Shown here piece after piece: positions 45,556-56,419 of a DNA stretch of 64,000 nucleotides. Every line of letters begins with the position of its first letter. The stretch's first letter is position 1. The position numbers and the translations under genes are program-made. The notes under the pieces were generated by a model. That model searched no databases and was not told the DNA's origin. It saw nothing but the letters and a program-made list of their open reading frames with translations. This DNA comes from Methanobrevibacter gottschalkii DSM 11977 (GTDB taxonomy: Archaea > Methanobacteriota > Methanobacteria > Methanobacteriales > Methanobacteriaceae): contig NZ_RKRG01000004.1 in assembly GCF_003814835.1 (NCBI RefSeq), positions 1-64,000 of the forward strand, given 5' to 3'.

Positions 45556-46740
45556 ATGGAAAAATTGTTACTTATTGGAATTGATACAAGAAGCATGATT
45601 AACAGTGCACTCCAGCTTGATTTCGAACTATTTTCCACCAGTTATTTTTCAACTTCAGACACACCAACCATTAAAAATCAAAAAATTATTTTAAAGGAAA
45701 AGTATGGTGAAAGTTGCGGTGCTTTTGAAAATCAGTTTAGTAACCTCGACATTTTAGAATTTTCAAAAGATTATCTTGATGAAGTTGACTATATCATTCC
45801 CATTTCCGGTGTGTCTCCAAGTGATTTTTCTAAAAGACACAAAAGGAAAATTTTGGGAACAACTAATGTTTGTGATATTGAAAACAAATTTAAATTTTTC
45901 AAAAAGATCAAAAATGAATTCTTAACTCCCATGACTTTTAAGTTGTCTGATGTAGATGAAGCAATTGAAATTGATAAGAGTTATCCGAATAGTCAATTTA
46001 TTTTGAAACCTGTAAAAGGAAGTGGTGGATATAATATAAATCTCTTAAATAATGTAAGTGATTTTCAATTTAATGATAGCGAATTCATTTTGCAAGAATA
46101 TGTTACAGGAATCAATGTAAGTTCATCAATTTTATCAACTGCCCATGCTGCAAAAACAATAATGAACTCAAGATTACTTACACTGAATGATTTTGGAAAA
46201 CAAGATAATTTCATATACGCTGGAAACATACTGCCCTTAACCAATGAATCAGTAATGGCAGAATTTAATGGAATAGATGACATTATTAAAGAGATGAATG
46301 AAACTTCAGAGAATTTGGCACTTGAATTTAATCTCCTCGGTTCTAATGGTGTCGATTATATCATTAATGAAAAAGGACTGTATGTAATTGAACTTAACCC
46401 AAGACTTCAAGGTACATTTGAATGTGTGGAAAAAACACTTGGAATAAATATGCTTGATGCACACATTAAAGCATGCAGAGGTGAACTTGTTGATATTCCC
46501 GAACCAAAATGTTATTCCTATAAAAAAATTATCTACTCACCAACAAGAATGAAATACGAAAAAATAAATTTGGATAACATTTATGACCTGCCGCACATAG
46601 GATCAATAACTGAAAAATCAGAACCATTACTCACAATCATAGACAGCGATAAGGATTTTAAAAAATTATACGAAAAAGTAGAATTAGCTAGTGAACTAAT
46701 TAATAAGAAAGCTAAATTACACCAATCAGATATAAAATAA
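45556..46740 (+). CDS. ATP-grasp carboligase-like protein
   Basis: 394 residues. The central ATP-grasp fold (about 120-290) includes KRKILGTTNVCDIENKFKFF, FILKPVKGSGGYNI (glycine-rich lid), EFILQEYVTG and YVIELNPRLQGTFECVEKTL with the Glu-Asn metal ligands. It resembles archaeal carboligases related to biotin carboxylase, which join a carboxylate to an amine with ATP; the substrate is unknown, and a role in cofactor synthesis is possible. It overlaps the convergent small gene by 29 bases. Confidence 0.75.
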   Translation: MEKLLLIGIDTRSMINSALQLDFELFSTSYFSTSDTPTIKNQKIILKEKYGESCGAFENQFSNLDILEFSKDYLDEVDYIIPISGVSPSDFSKRHKRKILGTTNVCDIENKFKFFKKIKNEFLTPMTFKLSDVDEAIEIDKSYPNSQFILKPVKGSGGYNINLLNNVSDFQFNDSEFILQEYVTGINVSSSILSTAHAAKTIMNSRLLTLNDFGKQDNFIYAGNILPLTNESVMAEFNGIDDIIKEMNETSENLALEFNLLGSNGVDYIINEKGLYVIELNPRLQGTFECVEKTLGINMLDAHIKACRGELVDIPEPKCYSYKKIIYSPTRMKYEKINLDNIYDLPHIGSITEKSEPLLTIIDSDKDFKKLYEKVELASELINKKAKLHQSDIK

Positions 46741-46861
46741 ATAATATAACTCCAATTGTAATCATAAATGTAGTTATAATCATTGCTCGTGTCATCCAGA
46801 TAAATATTTTAGCCTTATTGTCCGGATCTTTCATAAATTGGTCAATTGGATTTCTTTTCAT
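46712..46861 (-). CDS. Small single-helix membrane protein
   Basis: 49 residues from the ATG at 46861: KRNPIDQFMKDPDNKAKIFI followed by a membrane helix (IITTFMITIGVILFILYLI). The longer frame upstream (to 46945) is not supported. It lies downstream of the ATP synthase D gene on the same strand but is separated by a T-rich stretch. Probably one of the tiny conserved membrane proteins of methanogens; not recognised. Confidence 0.55.
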   Translation of the reverse strand: MKRNPIDQFMKDPDNKAKIFIWMTRAMIITTFMITIGVILFILYLIGVI

Positions 46862-47005
46862 GTTTGCACCGTTCTTTAAAAAATTTCTAGTAAAAAAATT
46901 TATTACAGTAAATAAATTATAATAGCTTATTTTAAAAATAAACAATATTTTAAACTTTAATTAAAAAAAATAATAAAAAATAGAAGAAAATGAAAAGAAT
47001 AAGAA

Positions 47006-47689
47006 TTATTCTGCATTTTCTGCAGCAGCTGCTTCAGCAGCAGCTTTTTCGTTCTTCTCAATAGTTGATCTAATCATTTTCAATCTTACGAAGTTTTCCC
47101 TTTCCATTTCTTGGAGTCTCATATCAATATACTTTTCAGTATTTTGGAATCTAGGAATCATAATATGTTCTAAAGCATTTACTCTACGTTTAGTAGCTTC
47201 AATTTCTTCAGCAAGTAAGAAAATAGTTTTTTCTACTTCCCCAAGTTCAATTAAATACTTTAATGATTCCTCGAATTTCTTAGCAGCTTCGTCTAACTGG
47301 ATAGTGGTATCAGAAAATCCATAACCTCTGTCAATAATAGATCTTTCCTCCATTTTAACATTGGTTACAGGCACAGCAACACCCATAACACTTCTTGATG
47401 TAATTTCCACATCAATAGATTCTTTAACAGATAATGCTGCTTTTCTGACAGCTAAATCACCCATTGCAATTTGAGCTTCAAGTAAAGCATCATTTGCTTC
47501 TTTAAGACTTTGTTCTGCGTTTTCACGAATACCTTTGACACGATCCAAGATATCAAAAAACTCTTTAATTAAAGCATCCCTTTTTTCCTTGAGCAAACCA
47601 TGCCCTTTGATAGCAAGTTTAGTTCTGTTTTTAAGAGATAACAATTCCATACGAGTTGGATTAATTCCATCTATAATATCTTGTGCCAT
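47006..47689 (-). CDS. ahaD: A-type ATP synthase subunit D
   Basis: 227 residues with long helices at both ends and the family signature [20 protein letters not shown] at residues 10-30; [20 protein letters not shown] near the C-terminus is also conserved. Subunit D is the central rotor shaft in the A3B3 hexamer. It is the last gene of the operon, 27 bases after ahaB. An Ala-rich tail ([12 protein letters not shown]) follows. T-rich DNA at 46960-46985 probably ends the transcript. Confidence 0.95.
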   Translation of the reverse strand: MAQDIIDGINPTRMELLSLKNRTKLAIKGHGLLKEKRDALIKEFFDILDRVKGIRENAEQSLKEANDALLEAQIAMGDLAVRKAALSVKESIDVEITSRSVMGVAVPVTNVKMEERSIIDRGYGFSDTTIQLDEAAKKFEESLKYLIELGEVEKTIFLLAEEIEATKRRVNALEHIMIPRFQNTEKYIDMRLQEMERENFVRLKMIRSTIEKNEKAAAEAAAAENAE

Positions 47690-47716
47690 TTAATCACCTA
47701 CATTACTGTAATGAGA

Positions 47717-49108
47717 TTATTCATCTTTAGGAAGGTATTGTTCAATGAATTCTTCTTTAACCCTTTTGAGCTCGGATTTAGGTAAGATTTTGAGTAAATT
47801 CCAACCAAGATCCAAAGATTCGAAGATAGATCTATCTTCATCTTTACTTTGGGTAATGAATTGGTCTTCAAATGCTTGAGCAAATTCTAAGAATTTTTGA
47901 TCTCTTTCAGTAAGTGCTTCTTCCCCTACAACCGCAACTAAATCTCTTAATTCACGACCTTCTGCATATGCAGAATAGAGTTGGTCAGATACACCACTGT
48001 GGTCATCTCTTGTTTTGTCTCCACCAATACCACCACTCATCAAACGGGAAAGTGAAGGAAGCACATCTACAGGAGGATAAATACCTTTTCTTGAGAGTTC
48101 CCTACTTAATACAATTTGTCCTTCAGTAATATAACCAGTTAAATCAGGAATTGGGTGGGTAATATCGTCTTGAGGCATGACCAAGATAGGCATTTGAGTA
48201 ATTGAACCTTCTTTACCGTCGATACGTCCTGCTCTTTCATAAATACCTGCAAGGTCTGTGTACATGTAACCAGGATAACCTCTTCTTCCAGGTACTTCTT
48301 CTCTTGCTGCGGAAATTTCCCTTAAAGCTTCGCAGTAGTTAGTCATATCAGTTAAGATAACTAACACTTGCATGCCTAAGGTAAATGCGTAGTATTCAGC
48401 AGTAGTTAAAGCCATTTTTGGAGTTAAGATTCTTTCAATAGCAGGGTCGTCTGCTAAGTTCATGAATACTGTTAATTTTTCTAATGCTCCAGTACGTTCG
48501 AAGTCTCTCATGAAGAAGTTTGCTTCTTCGTTAGTAATACCCATAGCTGCAAAAATTACTGCAAATTCATCATCAGCACCTAATACTTTAGCTTGTCTAG
48601 CGATTTGTACAGCCAAGTCATTGTGAGGTAAACCAGATCCTGAAAAGATAGGAAGTTTTTGTCCTCTCACTAATGTGTTCATTCCGTCAATGGTAGAGAT
48701 ACCAGTTTGAATAAATTCTTCAGGGAATTCACGGGAAGCAGGGTTCATAGGAGCCCCATTAATATCTAATTCTTCATCAGGAATAATTTCAGGTCCACCG
48801 TCAATTGGTTTACCGATACCGTTAAAAATACGTCCCATCATGTCTCTGGATACGCCAATTTTTGCGGTTTGACCAGTAAATCTGGTTTTAGTATCTTTAG
48901 TGTTCAAGTCAGTGGTTCCTTCAAATACTTGGATAACAGCAACATCTTTAGTTACTTCAAGAACTTGTCCACTTCTTTTTTCACCAGTAGGTGTTTCAAT
49001 ATCTACAATTTCATTGTAACCAACGCCTTCTACTCCTTCAACAACCATTAAAGGACCTGAGACTTCGGATACAGTAGTATATTCTCTAGTTTTAATATTT
49101 GTATTCAT
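47717..49108 (-). CDS. ahaB: A-type ATP synthase subunit B
   Basis: 463 residues. Non-catalytic nucleotide-binding subunit: [20 protein letters not shown] replaces a true Walker A, and [20 protein letters not shown] is the Walker B region. [19 protein letters not shown] is fully conserved. It alternates with subunit A in the catalytic head. It starts 2 bases after ahaA. Confidence 0.96.
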   Translation of the reverse strand: MNTNIKTREYTTVSEVSGPLMVVEGVEGVGYNEIVDIETPTGEKRSGQVLEVTKDVAVIQVFEGTTDLNTKDTKTRFTGQTAKIGVSRDMMGRIFNGIGKPIDGGPEIIPDEELDINGAPMNPASREFPEEFIQTGISTIDGMNTLVRGQKLPIFSGSGLPHNDLAVQIARQAKVLGADDEFAVIFAAMGITNEEANFFMRDFERTGALEKLTVFMNLADDPAIERILTPKMALTTAEYYAFTLGMQVLVILTDMTNYCEALREISAAREEVPGRRGYPGYMYTDLAGIYERAGRIDGKEGSITQMPILVMPQDDITHPIPDLTGYITEGQIVLSRELSRKGIYPPVDVLPSLSRLMSGGIGGDKTRDDHSGVSDQLYSAYAEGRELRDLVAVVGEEALTERDQKFLEFAQAFEDQFITQSKDEDRSIFESLDLGWNLLKILPKSELKRVKEEFIEQYLPKDE

Positions 49109-49110
49109 AT

Positions 49111-50853
49111 TTAAGCCTCACTGCATTGTTTTACAACTGCAGCTTGAATATCTGCAATTTTTGCATCAAATTCATCTTGTGGTATGTATTTCATTTTACC
49201 AATTTCTTCTTTAACAGGTAAAGCTGCAATAGTTGCAATTGGAGCTCCTCTGTTAACAGCTGCAAGAGATTCTTTGTAGAATAAGAGAATAGTTTTTAAC
49301 ATTTGGTATTGTTTAGTAGGAGCACAGTAAGTGTCTACATCGTCAAATGCATTTTGTTGTAAGAAGTCTTCTCTTAACATACGAGTTGTTTCTAAAGTAG
49401 CTTGGTCAGTTTCAGGTAAAGCATCAGGACCAACTAATTGTACAATTTCTTGTAACTCAGATTCTTTTTGCAATAAACCCATAGCTTGGTCACGGGTTGC
49501 TCTCCAGTCTGCAGCTACATTATCAGCCCACCAGCCTTCAATACTGTCCACATATAATGAATAACTTTGTAACCAGTCAATTGAAGGGAAGTGACGTTTA
49601 TCTGCAAGAGATGCATCTAATGCCCAGAACACTTTACAGATACGTAATGTGTTTTGAGTAACAGGTTCAGATAAGTCCCCACCAGGAGGAGATACTGCAC
49701 CAACAACAGAAATAGATGCTACATGAGGTTCGGAACCAATAGTTTCTACTCTTCCTGCTCTTTCGTAGAATTGAGCTAATCTGGATGCTAAGTATGCCGG
49801 ATAACCTTCTTCCCCAGGCATTTCTTCTAATCTTCCAGAAATCTCCCTCATAGCTTCAGCCCATCTGGAGGTTGAATCAGCCATGAGCGCTACATCGTAA
49901 CCTTGATCACGGTAATATTCAGCAATAGTAATACCTGTGTATACACATGCTTCACGAGCTGCTACTGGCATGTTTGAAGTGTTTGCAATAAGAACAGTTC
50001 TGTCCATTAATGGGTTACCAGTTTTAGGGTCGTCAAGGAATGGGAATTCAGTAAGTACTTCAGTCATTTCGTTACCACGTTCTCCACATCCAATGTATAC
50101 AACGATATCTGCATCTGCCCATTTAGCTAATTGTTGCTGTGTAACAGTTTTACCGGATCCGAAAGGACCAGGAATAGCTGCCGCTCCACCTTTAGCTACA
50201 GAGAAGAAAGTATCTTGTGCTCTTTGACCAGTTACTAAAGGTACATCTGGATCTAATTTTCTTACATAAGGACGGCTTTTTTTAACAGGCCATTTTTGGA
50301 GCATTTGTACTTTTTGTCCACCAACTTCAGCAATGTCCTCTAAAATGGTGTATTCACCTTCAGCTGCAATTTCAGTAACTTCACCTTCAAGTGCAGGAGG
50401 AACCATGATTTTGTGCAATACTGCAGAAGTTTCTTGTACTTCACCAAGTACATCTCCAGCTTTTAAGACATCTCCGACTTTAGCAACAGGTTTGAATTCC
50501 CATTTTTTCTCTTTATTAATGGAATCTACATCAATACCTCTAGCAATGAAATCACCAGAAGCTTCTCTGATAATTCTTAAAGGTCTTTGAATACCATCAA
50601 AAATGGAACTCATTACACCAGGACCAAGTTCTACGGATAATGCTCCACCAGTACATTCAACTACTTCACCAGGTTGGATACCTGCTGTTTCTTCATATAC
50701 TTGGATAGTAGCAGTGTCACCTTCAAGCTCAATAATCTCTCCAATAAGCTTTTCGTTACCTACCCTAACCATCTCAAGCATCTGAGCCCCTCTCATACCA
50801 TCTGCGACAATAACAGGCCCAGCAATCTTAATAATATTTCCTTCAATAATCAT
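49111..50853 (-). CDS. ahaA: A-type ATP synthase catalytic subunit A
   Basis: 580 residues. The A-type P-loop [17 protein letters not shown] and Walker [21 protein letters not shown] are intact, as is the bulge domain (about 110-200) that distinguishes A/V-type catalytic subunits from F-type beta. No intein interrupts the P-loop. It overlaps ahaF by 4 bases (ATGA), implying coupled translation. It makes ATP from the ion gradient. Confidence 0.97.
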   Translation of the reverse strand: MIIEGNIIKIAGPVIVADGMRGAQMLEMVRVGNEKLIGEIIELEGDTATIQVYEETAGIQPGEVVECTGGALSVELGPGVMSSIFDGIQRPLRIIREASGDFIARGIDVDSINKEKKWEFKPVAKVGDVLKAGDVLGEVQETSAVLHKIMVPPALEGEVTEIAAEGEYTILEDIAEVGGQKVQMLQKWPVKKSRPYVRKLDPDVPLVTGQRAQDTFFSVAKGGAAAIPGPFGSGKTVTQQQLAKWADADIVVYIGCGERGNEMTEVLTEFPFLDDPKTGNPLMDRTVLIANTSNMPVAAREACVYTGITIAEYYRDQGYDVALMADSTSRWAEAMREISGRLEEMPGEEGYPAYLASRLAQFYERAGRVETIGSEPHVASISVVGAVSPPGGDLSEPVTQNTLRICKVFWALDASLADKRHFPSIDWLQSYSLYVDSIEGWWADNVAADWRATRDQAMGLLQKESELQEIVQLVGPDALPETDQATLETTRMLREDFLQQNAFDDVDTYCAPTKQYQMLKTILLFYKESLAAVNRGAPIATIAALPVKEEIGKMKYIPQDEFDAKIADIQAAVVKQCSEA

Positions 50854-51167
50854 TTAACCATCTCTACCCCGATAACTCTTCTAATAAGGTCATTTATTTG
50901 ATCAGATGATCCTTCAGAGGACCCATCTTTACCAGGTATTTCAATTATCATTGGTAAAACACTTGAACCAATTTTCCTATTAATATGTTCTCTTATTTCA
51001 TTTGCCATTAATTGAGTAATGATAATAATTGAAATTTCGTCTTCTAAAAATTTATCAAAAGCTGCAATAGCTTCCTCAGAAGTTTTTACAACAACTGCCT
51101 GTTTGACACCACCAAGTCTAAAACCAGAAACGGTGTCAATATCACCAATAACTGCTACTGAACTCAT
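50850..51167 (-). CDS. ahaF: A-type ATP synthase subunit F
   Basis: 105 residues with the subunit F start [20 protein letters not shown] and the conserved [16 protein letters not shown]. Small rotor subunit binding D. It overlaps both neighbours by 4 bases. Confidence 0.94.
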   Translation of the reverse strand: MSSVAVIGDIDTVSGFRLGGVKQAVVVKTSEEAIAAFDKFLEDEISIIIITQLMANEIREHINRKIGSSVLPMIIEIPGKDGSSEGSSDQINDLIRRVIGVEMVK

Positions 51168-52318
51168 ATTAACATCTCCATGATTTTAGCATTAGGGAAA
51201 TCAACTTCTCTTTTTGCTCTTGCAATAATTTTTAAATTTTTAATTTCATTTTCTTTTTGACTTAAATAACCAATAATTGGACCAATACCTAATGGTTTTT
51301 TAGATGCTAAAGATTTTGAATATTCGGAAGCATAAACATCCAATGCTTTTTCAAATACTGCAACTGAGCCAGTTTCATTGTAAACTGGAACCACATCAGT
51401 TAATGCACTAGAATATTTGGTACCTTCCAATCCAGACACTACATTTGTAACATCAGGAGATTCCATTAAATCTTTAAGTTTCCATTCACGTAATTGGTAT
51501 CCTTCATCTAATATATAAGGAGAGATTGCATCATAATCAAGGCCATCTTCTTTAGCCCTTATAATTAGTTTAAGATTAGTTACATCCACTTGAGTTCCAA
51601 CATATGCATATAAAATTTGTTTATTTTCATCAGAAGGAACATCAGTAGAACGTAATAATTTGCCCAAGTAATATTTATCTAAAGCAGATTCTAATGGAAG
51701 AATCATGTTAGTATTTTCATATTGTGGAAGAGCATCTTCTAAAACTGCAGCATATTCTGTGTTATCCAAACTTGTAACAATATCAGTTACATTTTCAGCA
51801 TCAGCTAAAGATTCTAAGTCATTATATAAAGCACCACAAGGAATTAATAATTCTTTGGTTTCATCAGCATCATAACCGACTTCTTTTGCAGTTAAAAGAC
51901 TTTTGATATTGTCAATATCTGCTTTTTTAGACATTACTGCGAAAGGAGCTTTAATATCTTTAGGAGCTAATCTTGCAATAAACTCGTAAGTATTAGCACG
52001 TTCAACATCTAATGCTTTATCAAGGGGATATTCATCTAAAACATCAGCATATTCAGGAACACCTTTGAGATAATTTTCAACTTCTTCAATATTGCTGGTT
52101 TCAACAATTTCAGAAATTTGTTTTTCATCAAACAATCTTCCTTTTCTAGCTCTTACTCTTGCACTTGGATTAAGATAAGGATAAATGTCCAAAATTGGTC
52201 TAGATGTAATGATTACTACTACTGCACCAACAACAAGTAATGAGATTACACAGAGCACTAAGAATGTTTCTTGTGTAAGTCCTACAGAACTTATCAAAGT
52301 AGCAATTTGATCTGCCAT
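51164..52318 (-). CDS. ahaC: A-type ATP synthase subunit C
   Basis: 384 residues, helical, with the family repeats NIEEVENYLKGVPEYADVLD, LKLIIRAKEDGLDYDAISPY and, near the end, PLGIGPIIGYLSQKENEIKN. Subunit C is the socket joining the central stalk to the c-ring. An N-terminal hydrophobic segment (FLVLCVISLLVVGAVVVIIT, residues about 19-38) is an additional membrane anchor not present in all homologues. It lies 16 bases after ahaE. Confidence 0.94.
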   Translation of the reverse strand: MADQIATLISSVGLTQETFLVLCVISLLVVGAVVVIITSRPILDIYPYLNPSARVRARKGRLFDEKQISEIVETSNIEEVENYLKGVPEYADVLDEYPLDKALDVERANTYEFIARLAPKDIKAPFAVMSKKADIDNIKSLLTAKEVGYDADETKELLIPCGALYNDLESLADAENVTDIVTSLDNTEYAAVLEDALPQYENTNMILPLESALDKYYLGKLLRSTDVPSDENKQILYAYVGTQVDVTNLKLIIRAKEDGLDYDAISPYILDEGYQLREWKLKDLMESPDVTNVVSGLEGTKYSSALTDVVPVYNETGSVAVFEKALDVYASEYSKSLASKKPLGIGPIIGYLSQKENEIKNLKIIARAKREVDFPNAKIMEMLI

Positions 52319-52334
52319 AATTTATCCTCCCAAT

Positions 52335-52946
52335 TTATTTAAATAATACATTAGCAACTTCACTACGTAAGATACTTTTAAATCTATCTAATCTTGCTTC
52401 AATAGTGTTATTTACTTCAATATCTCCATTATTAGTTTTTAAGACTGCTCCACCAATAGTATTGATAGGTTCACCTAATTCGAATTTGATTCCTTCAATT
52501 TCGAAAGCATTACCTGAAGATATTTCACTTTTAAATTGATTTGTGTCAGCTTCATTTAATTGGATAATTAAATCATCACCGCCAATTTCATCAGCAGCTT
52601 CTTTAATCATTTTAATTAATGAATCTTCATAATCTGCACTTCTGGAAGAAGCTTTTTCTTTTAATTCACCAACAGCTTGACTGAAAGCAGCTTCGATTAC
52701 TTCTTCTTTAGCGCCTAATTTTGCTCTACGAGCATTCATCTTAGCTTCAGAGATAATTTGCTGATATCTCATATCAGATTGTTTTTTACCATTTTCTAAG
52801 ATTCTTGTTTTTTCAACTTCAGCAGTTTTATCAGCTTTTGCCTGAATAGCTGAAACTTCTGCATTAACCTCTTGAATGATTACATCAGCTTTCTCTTGGG
52901 CTTCAGACATAATGCTTGAAACAATTTTATCTGTGCCTGAGCTCAT
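52335..52946 (-). CDS. ahaE: A-type ATP synthase subunit E
   Basis: 203 residues. The N-terminal 90 residues form a long helix with heptad pattern (IVSSIMSEAQEKADVIIQEV), followed by the globular C-terminal domain (INTIGGAVLKTNNGDIEVNN). Together with subunit H it forms the peripheral stalk. It starts 13 bases after ahaK. Confidence 0.94.
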   Translation of the reverse strand: MSSGTDKIVSSIMSEAQEKADVIIQEVNAEVSAIQAKADKTAEVEKTRILENGKKQSDMRYQQIISEAKMNARRAKLGAKEEVIEAAFSQAVGELKEKASSRSADYEDSLIKMIKEAADEIGGDDLIIQLNEADTNQFKSEISSGNAFEIEGIKFELGEPINTIGGAVLKTNNGDIEVNNTIEARLDRFKSILRSEVANVLFK

Positions 52947-52959
52947 ATAAATTGCCTCC

Positions 52960-53445
52960 TTAACCTAAGATTCCACCGAATACCATAAGTAAAATAGCAA
53001 TCAAGAAACCGTAAATAGCTTGTGTCTCTGGTAATGCAGAGAAAATAATACCACGAGCAAACATATCATTGTCTTCAACAATAGCACCAACAGAGGATGC
53101 TGCTGCCATACCTTGTCCCATACCGGAACCTAAACCGGCAAAACCAATAGATGCACCTACACCTATAGCTACAATACCGGCTTCAGTAGGTAATCCTTGA
53201 CCTCCACCTAATAATCCTGAGAATACTAATAATAAGATTGCAACCAAGAAACCGTAAATAGCCTGAGTTTCTGGTAATGCAGAGAAAATAATACCTCTTG
53301 CAAACATGTCATTGTCTTCTGCCACTGCTCCTACAGAACCAGCAGCTGCCATACCTTGCCCTAAACCGGAACCTAAACCGGCAAATCCAATTGCTACTCC
53401 AGCACCAATAGCTGCTAAAGCAGTACCTAAAGCAATTTCTACCAT
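52960..53445 (-). CDS. ahaK: A-type ATP synthase subunit K (rotor c subunit, duplicated hairpin)
   Basis: 161 residues, four membrane helices as two nearly identical hairpins. Each contains GFAGLGSGxGQGMAAA in the first helix and FSALPETQAIYGFL in the second, so both hairpins keep the ion-binding Glu. Gln in the first helix and the E-T-Q segment fit a sodium-binding site, as reported for Methanobrevibacter ATP synthases. The high internal similarity suggests recent duplication or ongoing homogenisation. A 69-base gap separates it from ahaI. Confidence 0.95.
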   Translation of the reverse strand: MVEIALGTALAAIGAGVAIGFAGLGSGLGQGMAAAGSVGAVAEDNDMFARGIIFSALPETQAIYGFLVAILLLVFSGLLGGGQGLPTEAGIVAIGVGASIGFAGLGSGMGQGMAAASSVGAIVEDNDMFARGIIFSALPETQAIYGFLIAILLMVFGGILG

Positions 53446-53514
53446 ATTTAATTCACCTTTGAAATAATATTGATTTTATAATTTAATTTAAGATATAAAT
53501 GAAAAATTTTTGAT

Positions 53515-55515
53515 TTATTTAAGTTTTGTAAATGTCCTATTTGCTTTAAAAGCTTCGAATTTTCCTTTACCACTCATAAAGAATTGTGAGAAAAATTCTA
53601 CATAGTTAAGACGTAAAGAATTAATAAATGCACCTAATACCTGGAAAGCAAAGTTTGCAATATGTCCAAATATAAAGACAAATATCGCAAGTACTATACC
53701 TACATGCGGAACCATGTTGTTTAACATTTGCGCTAAGATGTTTACTGTCATAGCAATACCACCAGTAGCCAAACATAATGCTAAAAGACGTGCGTAAGAT
53801 AAAACATCTCCCATGTAACCGAAAATATCCATAACACCATATGCGCCATTAGCCCATACCAACATTCCAATAGTTGCAATAATTAAAATTCCACCTAAAG
53901 CCATGCCAACCATGCCGATTGCAGGCATCATGTAACCTAAAGCGAGGAGAATAATACCAGCTTCGAAAACAAACCAGCAGAGCTGAGATCCAATAGCTTC
54001 TTTCACATTACCGTATCTCAAGTTGTCAATAGCACCAAGTAAAAATCCAACATTAGTGTAAAGAAGACCGACTCCGATAGCTATTAATAAAATAGTATCA
54101 GGATGTTTGAATGCTTCGACTGGAGCAAATACAGTTGGTAAACGGAATCCTGCAATTCTTTCTGGGAAGTCCCCAATAAAACCATTAGTTAACAAACCTA
54201 AAATAACAGCCCATAGACCAGCCCAAACCAAAATCCATCCAAATGAACGCATAGATTCTTTAACTTTACCTAAACCTCTAATAATTACTACACCAATTGC
54301 AGATACAACTAACCCATAAATTGCATCGGTTAAGCAGAAACCGAAGAAGAACGGGAATGTAATTGCAACAAATATTGTTGGATCAATTTCGTTGTAACGT
54401 ACTGGAGAGTACATATCTACGAGGAATTCGAAAGGTTTTGCATACCATCCATTTTGTTGTAAAATAGGAACATCTTCATCATCTGTACCTTCAATTTCAA
54501 TTGTTTCAAAGGCACAATGTCCCTCAGAACTTTTTTCAACTAATTGTTCAACTTCCTCTGTATCTTTTACAGGTACCCATGCCTCAAGAACATAAGCATC
54601 TTTAGTTTGAACAAAAGATGAAAGAATTTCGTTCTTATCTTTTTCATTTTCTAATTGTTCTTTGAGAGCTAATATTTCATCATCCCATTGTTCAGCGACT
54701 GCTCTTAATTCTTTTTTAACAGCAGCACGTTCTGATTCAATAGTCAATAAACGAGAATCAGCACTTGAAATAATATGTTGAGGAGTGCCTTCAACATTAG
54801 CTACTTCAATTTTCTCAAAGTCGAATTTACGAAGTGTTGAATAAACATCATCACTAAATTCTTTTAATGTCACTACAGCAATGACTTCACCGTCATCATC
54901 ATCCATAGGAACAGTAAATATTTCTAATTCATCAGTCAAGTTACTTAATTCATTTTTGATTTCTGAAGTAGATTCAGCATTAATCCTTCCAACAGTAGTA
55001 GAAGTGTACTTTGAATCTTTTAAAAGCGCTAAATCCATGTCAAAATGAGATAAACGTTTAGCCAAACTTTTATTAGACTTTAGTTCACTTGTTTCTGAGT
55101 CGAGTGCAGCAAGTTTGCCTTCAATAACACTTGTCTTACTTTCCACCTTAGCTAAAGTTTCTTCAGCTTTTTCAATAAAAGCAGGAGTATCCAATTTTTC
55201 TACTTCTTTTTGAACTGGCATATCAGGACTAATAAAAGACATTAAAGTGTCTTTTAACCCATGGCCTTCTGATATAGAATTTCCTAATAGTTCAGATATA
55301 CCATTTGTTTTCATGAGAAGTGAAGATAACTTACCTGTGTAAGGTGTAGCTTTTGAAGGAGTTACTAATTCTGCTAATTCAGGATCTTGCTGAATGCTTT
55401 CAGAAATATCACTGACTTGTATAAGCCCTGATTCGTGGAGAGCATCCACTGTAGGTGCTACATACTTATCAAGTGTAACAATTCTAATTTTACGCATTCT
55501 AGCTGTCTTGAACAT
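53515..55515 (-). CDS. ahaI: A-type ATP synthase subunit I (a subunit)
   Basis: 666 residues. The first 330 form a long cytoplasmic coiled-coil and globular domain, and the C-terminal half has about eight membrane helices (TFPFFFGFCLTDAIYGLVVS, DVLSYARLLALCLATGGIAM with the essential Arg, IANFAFQVLGAFINSLRLNY). It carries the ion half-channels and is the stator of the c-ring. Length is normal. It is preceded 11 bases upstream by ahaH. Confidence 0.95.
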   Translation of the reverse strand: MFKTARMRKIRIVTLDKYVAPTVDALHESGLIQVSDISESIQQDPELAELVTPSKATPYTGKLSSLLMKTNGISELLGNSISEGHGLKDTLMSFISPDMPVQKEVEKLDTPAFIEKAEETLAKVESKTSVIEGKLAALDSETSELKSNKSLAKRLSHFDMDLALLKDSKYTSTTVGRINAESTSEIKNELSNLTDELEIFTVPMDDDDGEVIAVVTLKEFSDDVYSTLRKFDFEKIEVANVEGTPQHIISSADSRLLTIESERAAVKKELRAVAEQWDDEILALKEQLENEKDKNEILSSFVQTKDAYVLEAWVPVKDTEEVEQLVEKSSEGHCAFETIEIEGTDDEDVPILQQNGWYAKPFEFLVDMYSPVRYNEIDPTIFVAITFPFFFGFCLTDAIYGLVVSAIGVVIIRGLGKVKESMRSFGWILVWAGLWAVILGLLTNGFIGDFPERIAGFRLPTVFAPVEAFKHPDTILLIAIGVGLLYTNVGFLLGAIDNLRYGNVKEAIGSQLCWFVFEAGIILLALGYMMPAIGMVGMALGGILIIATIGMLVWANGAYGVMDIFGYMGDVLSYARLLALCLATGGIAMTVNILAQMLNNMVPHVGIVLAIFVFIFGHIANFAFQVLGAFINSLRLNYVEFFSQFFMSGKGKFEAFKANRTFTKLK

Positions 55516-55526
55516 ATAAACTCACA

Positions 55527-55841
55527 CTACAATATATTTTTGACAATAATAGAAGCCGCTTCATCAACATTGCCCATAGCTTTATCTTTTAAAGATTTAA
55601 CTTCAACTTTGGACTGTTCAGAGATAGATTGTGCTTCTTTTTTAGCTTTATCTTCTGCATCAAAAACAGTTTTTTGAGCTTCTTCTTCTGCTGAAATTTT
55701 AACTTCTGAAACGGATTCCTCAGCTTTTAAGTTTGCATCAGCAATCATATCTTTTGATTGCGCTTGTGAATCCGCAATAAGTTGTTCAGCATCAGATTCT
55801 GCTTTTTTTATCATTGCGATTGCGTCTGATATCTCTGCCAT
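55527..55841 (-). CDS. ahaH: A-type ATP synthase subunit H
   Basis: 104 residues, almost all one Ala/Glu/Lys-rich helix with a coiled-coil pattern (SDAIAMIKKAESDAEQLIAD; SAEEEAQKTVFDAEDKAKKE). First gene of the operon and peripheral-stalk partner of subunit E. GGTGATTAATT precedes the ATG at 55841. Confidence 0.93.
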   Translation of the reverse strand: MAEISDAIAMIKKAESDAEQLIADSQAQSKDMIADANLKAEESVSEVKISAEEEAQKTVFDAEDKAKKEAQSISEQSKVEVKSLKDKAMGNVDEAASIIVKNIL

Positions 55842-55875
55842 AATTAATCACCATGGTGAATTTAATTTTGTTGTG

Positions 55876-55890
55876 CAATATATATATCTT
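55876..55890 (-). promoter_or_regulatory. TATA box of the ATP synthase operon
   Basis: On the minus strand AAAGATATATATATTGC, about 40-50 bases upstream of the ahaH start. It is the only strong TATA-like sequence there; no other promoter is apparent inside the tightly packed operon except possibly the 69-base K-I gap. Confidence 0.6.
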
Positions 55891-56005
55891 TTACTATTCA
55901 ATATTTAAAATAATAGCTAAAATTAAAAATAAAAGAAAAAAAGTATTCAAAATGATAAATTCATATATAAAAGATAGATAAAAAAAAGAATGAAAGATAA
56001 ATTAA

Positions 56006-56356
56006 TTATCTATAAAACAATCTTAATATTTTAGGAGGTAATTTCTGTAAATAAGCAAGAATAGCAATTGCAATTATAATTACACCCACTAATGCGAACT
56101 CTAAGTTATATGGAAATGCAAGTAACATATATCCTGCAACAGCAATAATAATACCTTCAAAGAAGAAAACTGCCTTTGTCCAACTTGGATTGAACATGAT
56201 AATCATGTAAGCAACAGCTATCATAATCAATATGATTGCAGTAGCAATGACATCTGTTGTTATTGGTTGATGTCTTAAGAATGGAAGAATTCCCCATATG
56301 ATTAACAATAAAGAGACTAATACCCCTAGTAATTTGAACATTTTAATATTTGCCAT
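56006..56356 (-). CDS. Small four-helix membrane protein
   Basis: 116 residues with four membrane helices (FKLLGVLVSLLLIIWGILPF; VIATAIILIMIAVAYMIIMF; AVFFFEGIIIAVAGYMLLAF; FALVGVIIIAIAILAYL) and a basic C-terminus. It lies upstream of the ATP synthase operon on the same strand but 165 bases away. Not recognised. Confidence 0.65.
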   Translation of the reverse strand: MANIKMFKLLGVLVSLLLIIWGILPFLRHQPITTDVIATAIILIMIAVAYMIIMFNPSWTKAVFFFEGIIIAVAGYMLLAFPYNLEFALVGVIIIAIAILAYLQKLPPKILRLFYR

Positions 56357-56419
56357 GATAACACTACTTTTTATTTTAATTTCATAATATTTATATCATT
56401 TCATATAAAATTAATACAT

